From: Dyadobacter sp. UC 10
Lineage (GTDB): Bacteria > Bacteroidota > Bacteroidia > Cytophagales > Spirosomataceae
Assembly (NCBI RefSeq): GCF_008369915.1
Contig: NZ_VSRN01000001.1
Span: 4,646,501-4,710,500 of the forward strand
Reading direction: 5' to 3'
DNA: 64,000 bases
The stretch's first letter is position 1; every line of letters begins with the position of its first letter. This document shows positions 62,769 to 64,000 of the stretch, piece after piece. A program made the translations under genes and the position numbers. The notes beneath the pieces were generated by a model. The model was not told where the DNA came from. It saw only the letters and a program-made list of their open reading frames with translations, and did not search any database.

Positions 62769-64000
62769 ATGCGAAGTTGGCTTTGGCATTTTTGCTGGAT
62801 TGTAACCCTGGTATCGGGGCGGTTGGAAAAGGGCCTGGCCCAGTCCAATGAATACCAGTTTGCCCGCTACAACACCGAGCGCGGACTATCCCACAACCAG
62901 ATCAACTGCTTCCTGAAAGACAGCCAGGGCTTTGTATGGATAGGGACAGCGAATGGTCTGAACAGGTTTGACGGTTACTCTTTCCGCGTTTTCAAGCACA
63001 TCCCGGGCGATTCTGCTACCATTTCGGATCGGCGGGTCAATGCGATTTTTGAAGACCCGCAGGGTTTTATCTGGATCAATACGCAGATTGGTTTCGATAT
63101 TTACGACCCCGTAACGGAACGCATTGAACATAATGCAGACCAGGCCGCCAAAAGGCTAGGCCTGCCCGATGCAAATTTCAGCCGCATTATCAGGACCCGC
63201 TCCGGCGACTACTGGATAAACCACAACCGGCTGGGGCTGCTCAAATTCCTTACACGTTCCAAAAAGCTGGTGAAGGTTAAATTCGGCCCGTCCGAAGACT
63301 CCTTTGCGCCCGCGAAACGGGTAATATCAGATTTTGACGAAGATGTCCAGGGTAACCTATGGGTAGTGTGCGACGACGGTTTTCTTGCGCGGGTCAATGC
63401 GCGGACGCAGCTCATCGACGTGCAGAGTGCATTGCTGCAAAGCCGCAACCTGGGAAATCTATCCAACCACAGGGTTTTTGTCGACGATGACGGTGAGCCC
63501 TGGGTATACATTGTGAAGGCTGCATTAGGGGCATTTTGTTTTGATTTCAAAAACAATACGCTGCGGGTTGCCAATACCGCCGAGCCGGATTTTCGCCTCA
63601 ATAACAATACAGTCAGTGCAATGGTGGCCGGCCCGGACGGACGCATCTGGTTGGGAACGGACCACGGAGGTATCAATGTCATTGATAAAAAAAGCGGCAA
63701 CGTATCGACCCTGCTATTTAACCCGGGCGACCCGAGAACGATCAGCCAGAACAGCGTGCAGGCGTTGTACAAAGACCCCACTGGCATGATCTGGGCAGGT
63801 ACCTTCAAGAAGGGTTTTTGCAGTTACCACAAGAATATCTTCAAGTTTTCGCTGATCCAGCACGCACCGGGCGACCCTGGCAGCCTGCCTTTCGACGACG
63901 TCAATATGTTTGTTGAGGACCGCAAGGGTAATCTCTGGCTGGGCATGAACGGAGGCGGGCTGGTGTATTTTGATCGTAAAAACAATAGTTTCCGGCAGTA
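62769..64000 (+). CDS. Two-component-regulator propeller protein, N-terminal part (probable hybrid sensor kinase; 3' end outside window)
   Basis: The frame opens at the ATG 62769 (MRSWLWHFCWIVTLVSG...LAQS, a signal peptide) and stays open to the window edge, about 410 residues. Repeated motifs of the regulator-propeller type are clear: GLSHNQINCFLKDSQGFVWI, GTANGLNRFDGYSF, IFEDPQGFIWINTQIGFDIY, GPDGRIWLGTDHGGINVI and EDRKGNLWLGMNGGGLVYFD. These form the periplasmic carbohydrate sensor of hybrid two-component systems; the kinase and regulator parts would lie beyond the edge. It is divergent from locus C, so it may be a second sensor for that locus. Confidence 0.9.
   Translation, partial: MRSWLWHFCWIVTLVSGRLEKGLAQSNEYQFARYNTERGLSHNQINCFLKDSQGFVWIGTANGLNRFDGYSFRVFKHIPGDSATISDRRVNAIFEDPQGFIWINTQIGFDIYDPVTERIEHNADQAAKRLGLPDANFSRIIRTRSGDYWINHNRLGLLKFLTRSKKLVKVKFGPSEDSFAPAKRVISDFDEDVQGNLWVVCDDGFLARVNARTQLIDVQSALLQSRNLGNLSNHRVFVDDDGEPWVYIVKAALGAFCFDFKNNTLRVANTAEPDFRLNNNTVSAMVAGPDGRIWLGTDHGGINVIDKKSGNVSTLLFNPGDPRTISQNSVQALYKDPTGMIWAGTFKKGFCSYHKNIFKFSLIQHAPGDPGSLPFDDVNMFVEDRKGNLWLGMNGGGLVYFDRKNNSFRQ

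Overview
The window looks like chromosome of a polysaccharide-degrading Bacteroidota, most likely a Cytophagales/Spirosomaceae relative such as Dyadobacter. That placement is inferred from gene content: SusC/SusD pairs, FecI/FecR-type sigma/anti-sigma pairs, a two-component-system propeller protein, and one near-perfect Bacteroidota-type promoter (TTG-N20-TAAGTTTG at 5298-5328). No rRNA, tRNA, CRISPR array, phage or intact insertion sequence was seen.

Layout. 1-339 is the end of a sensor histidine kinase. 315-5229 is a metal-acquisition-like block: a small Cys-motif protein, a TonB-dependent siderophore-type receptor, a PepSY membrane protein and, divergently, a DUF4198 protein. 5352-5849 is a GyrI-like protein. 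5894-15733 (minus strand) is glycan locus A: ECF sigma, FecR, SusC, SusD, a GH28 pectinase-type enzyme and a serine hydrolase. 16212-18108 holds a PhyH-type oxygenase and a GH43 lipoprotein. 18343-27992 (plus strand) is locus B: ECF sigma, FecR, SusC, SusD and two sulfatases. 28272-33519 is mixed: a Rossmann oxidoreductase, pirin, a subclass B1 metallo-beta-lactamase with all zinc ligands, a HAD hydrolase, a Crp/Fnr regulator, a DUF4199-like remnant, and an ECF sigma factor with a membrane protein. 33770-42618 carries an FtsX-type permease, a second GH43 protein preceded by a 14-bp tandem repeat, a small secreted protein, an AraC regulator followed by an FAD/NAD(P)-binding protein overlapping an AEC transporter, and an acyltransferase. 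42833-48567 (minus) is an RND efflux operon. 50096-52227 is a patch of gene wreckage. 52298-55347 has an M61 peptidase and a D-2-hydroxyacid dehydrogenase. 55459-62529 (minus) is locus C (ECF sigma, FecR, SusC, SusD, no enzyme), with a propeller-type sensor running divergently off the right edge.

How the genes work together. In loci A, B and C the SusC receptor carries an N-terminal STN domain, the part expected to signal substrate binding to FecR, which releases the ECF sigma factor to raise SusC/SusD expression. The cargo suggests pectic substrates for A and sulfated glycans for B; C has no enzyme here. In all three loci the fecR-susC junction has the same layout, an A-run directly followed by a GC-rich hairpin, which I found no standard explanation for.

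I see no clear new defence or mobile system. The most useful leads are the recurrent fecR-susC hairpins, the chromosomal B1 beta-lactamase, the AraC/FAD/AEC cassette, the decayed block near 50-52 kb, and several unexplained inverted or periodic repeats in regulatory DNA. All family assignments were made by reading motifs, without database searches.
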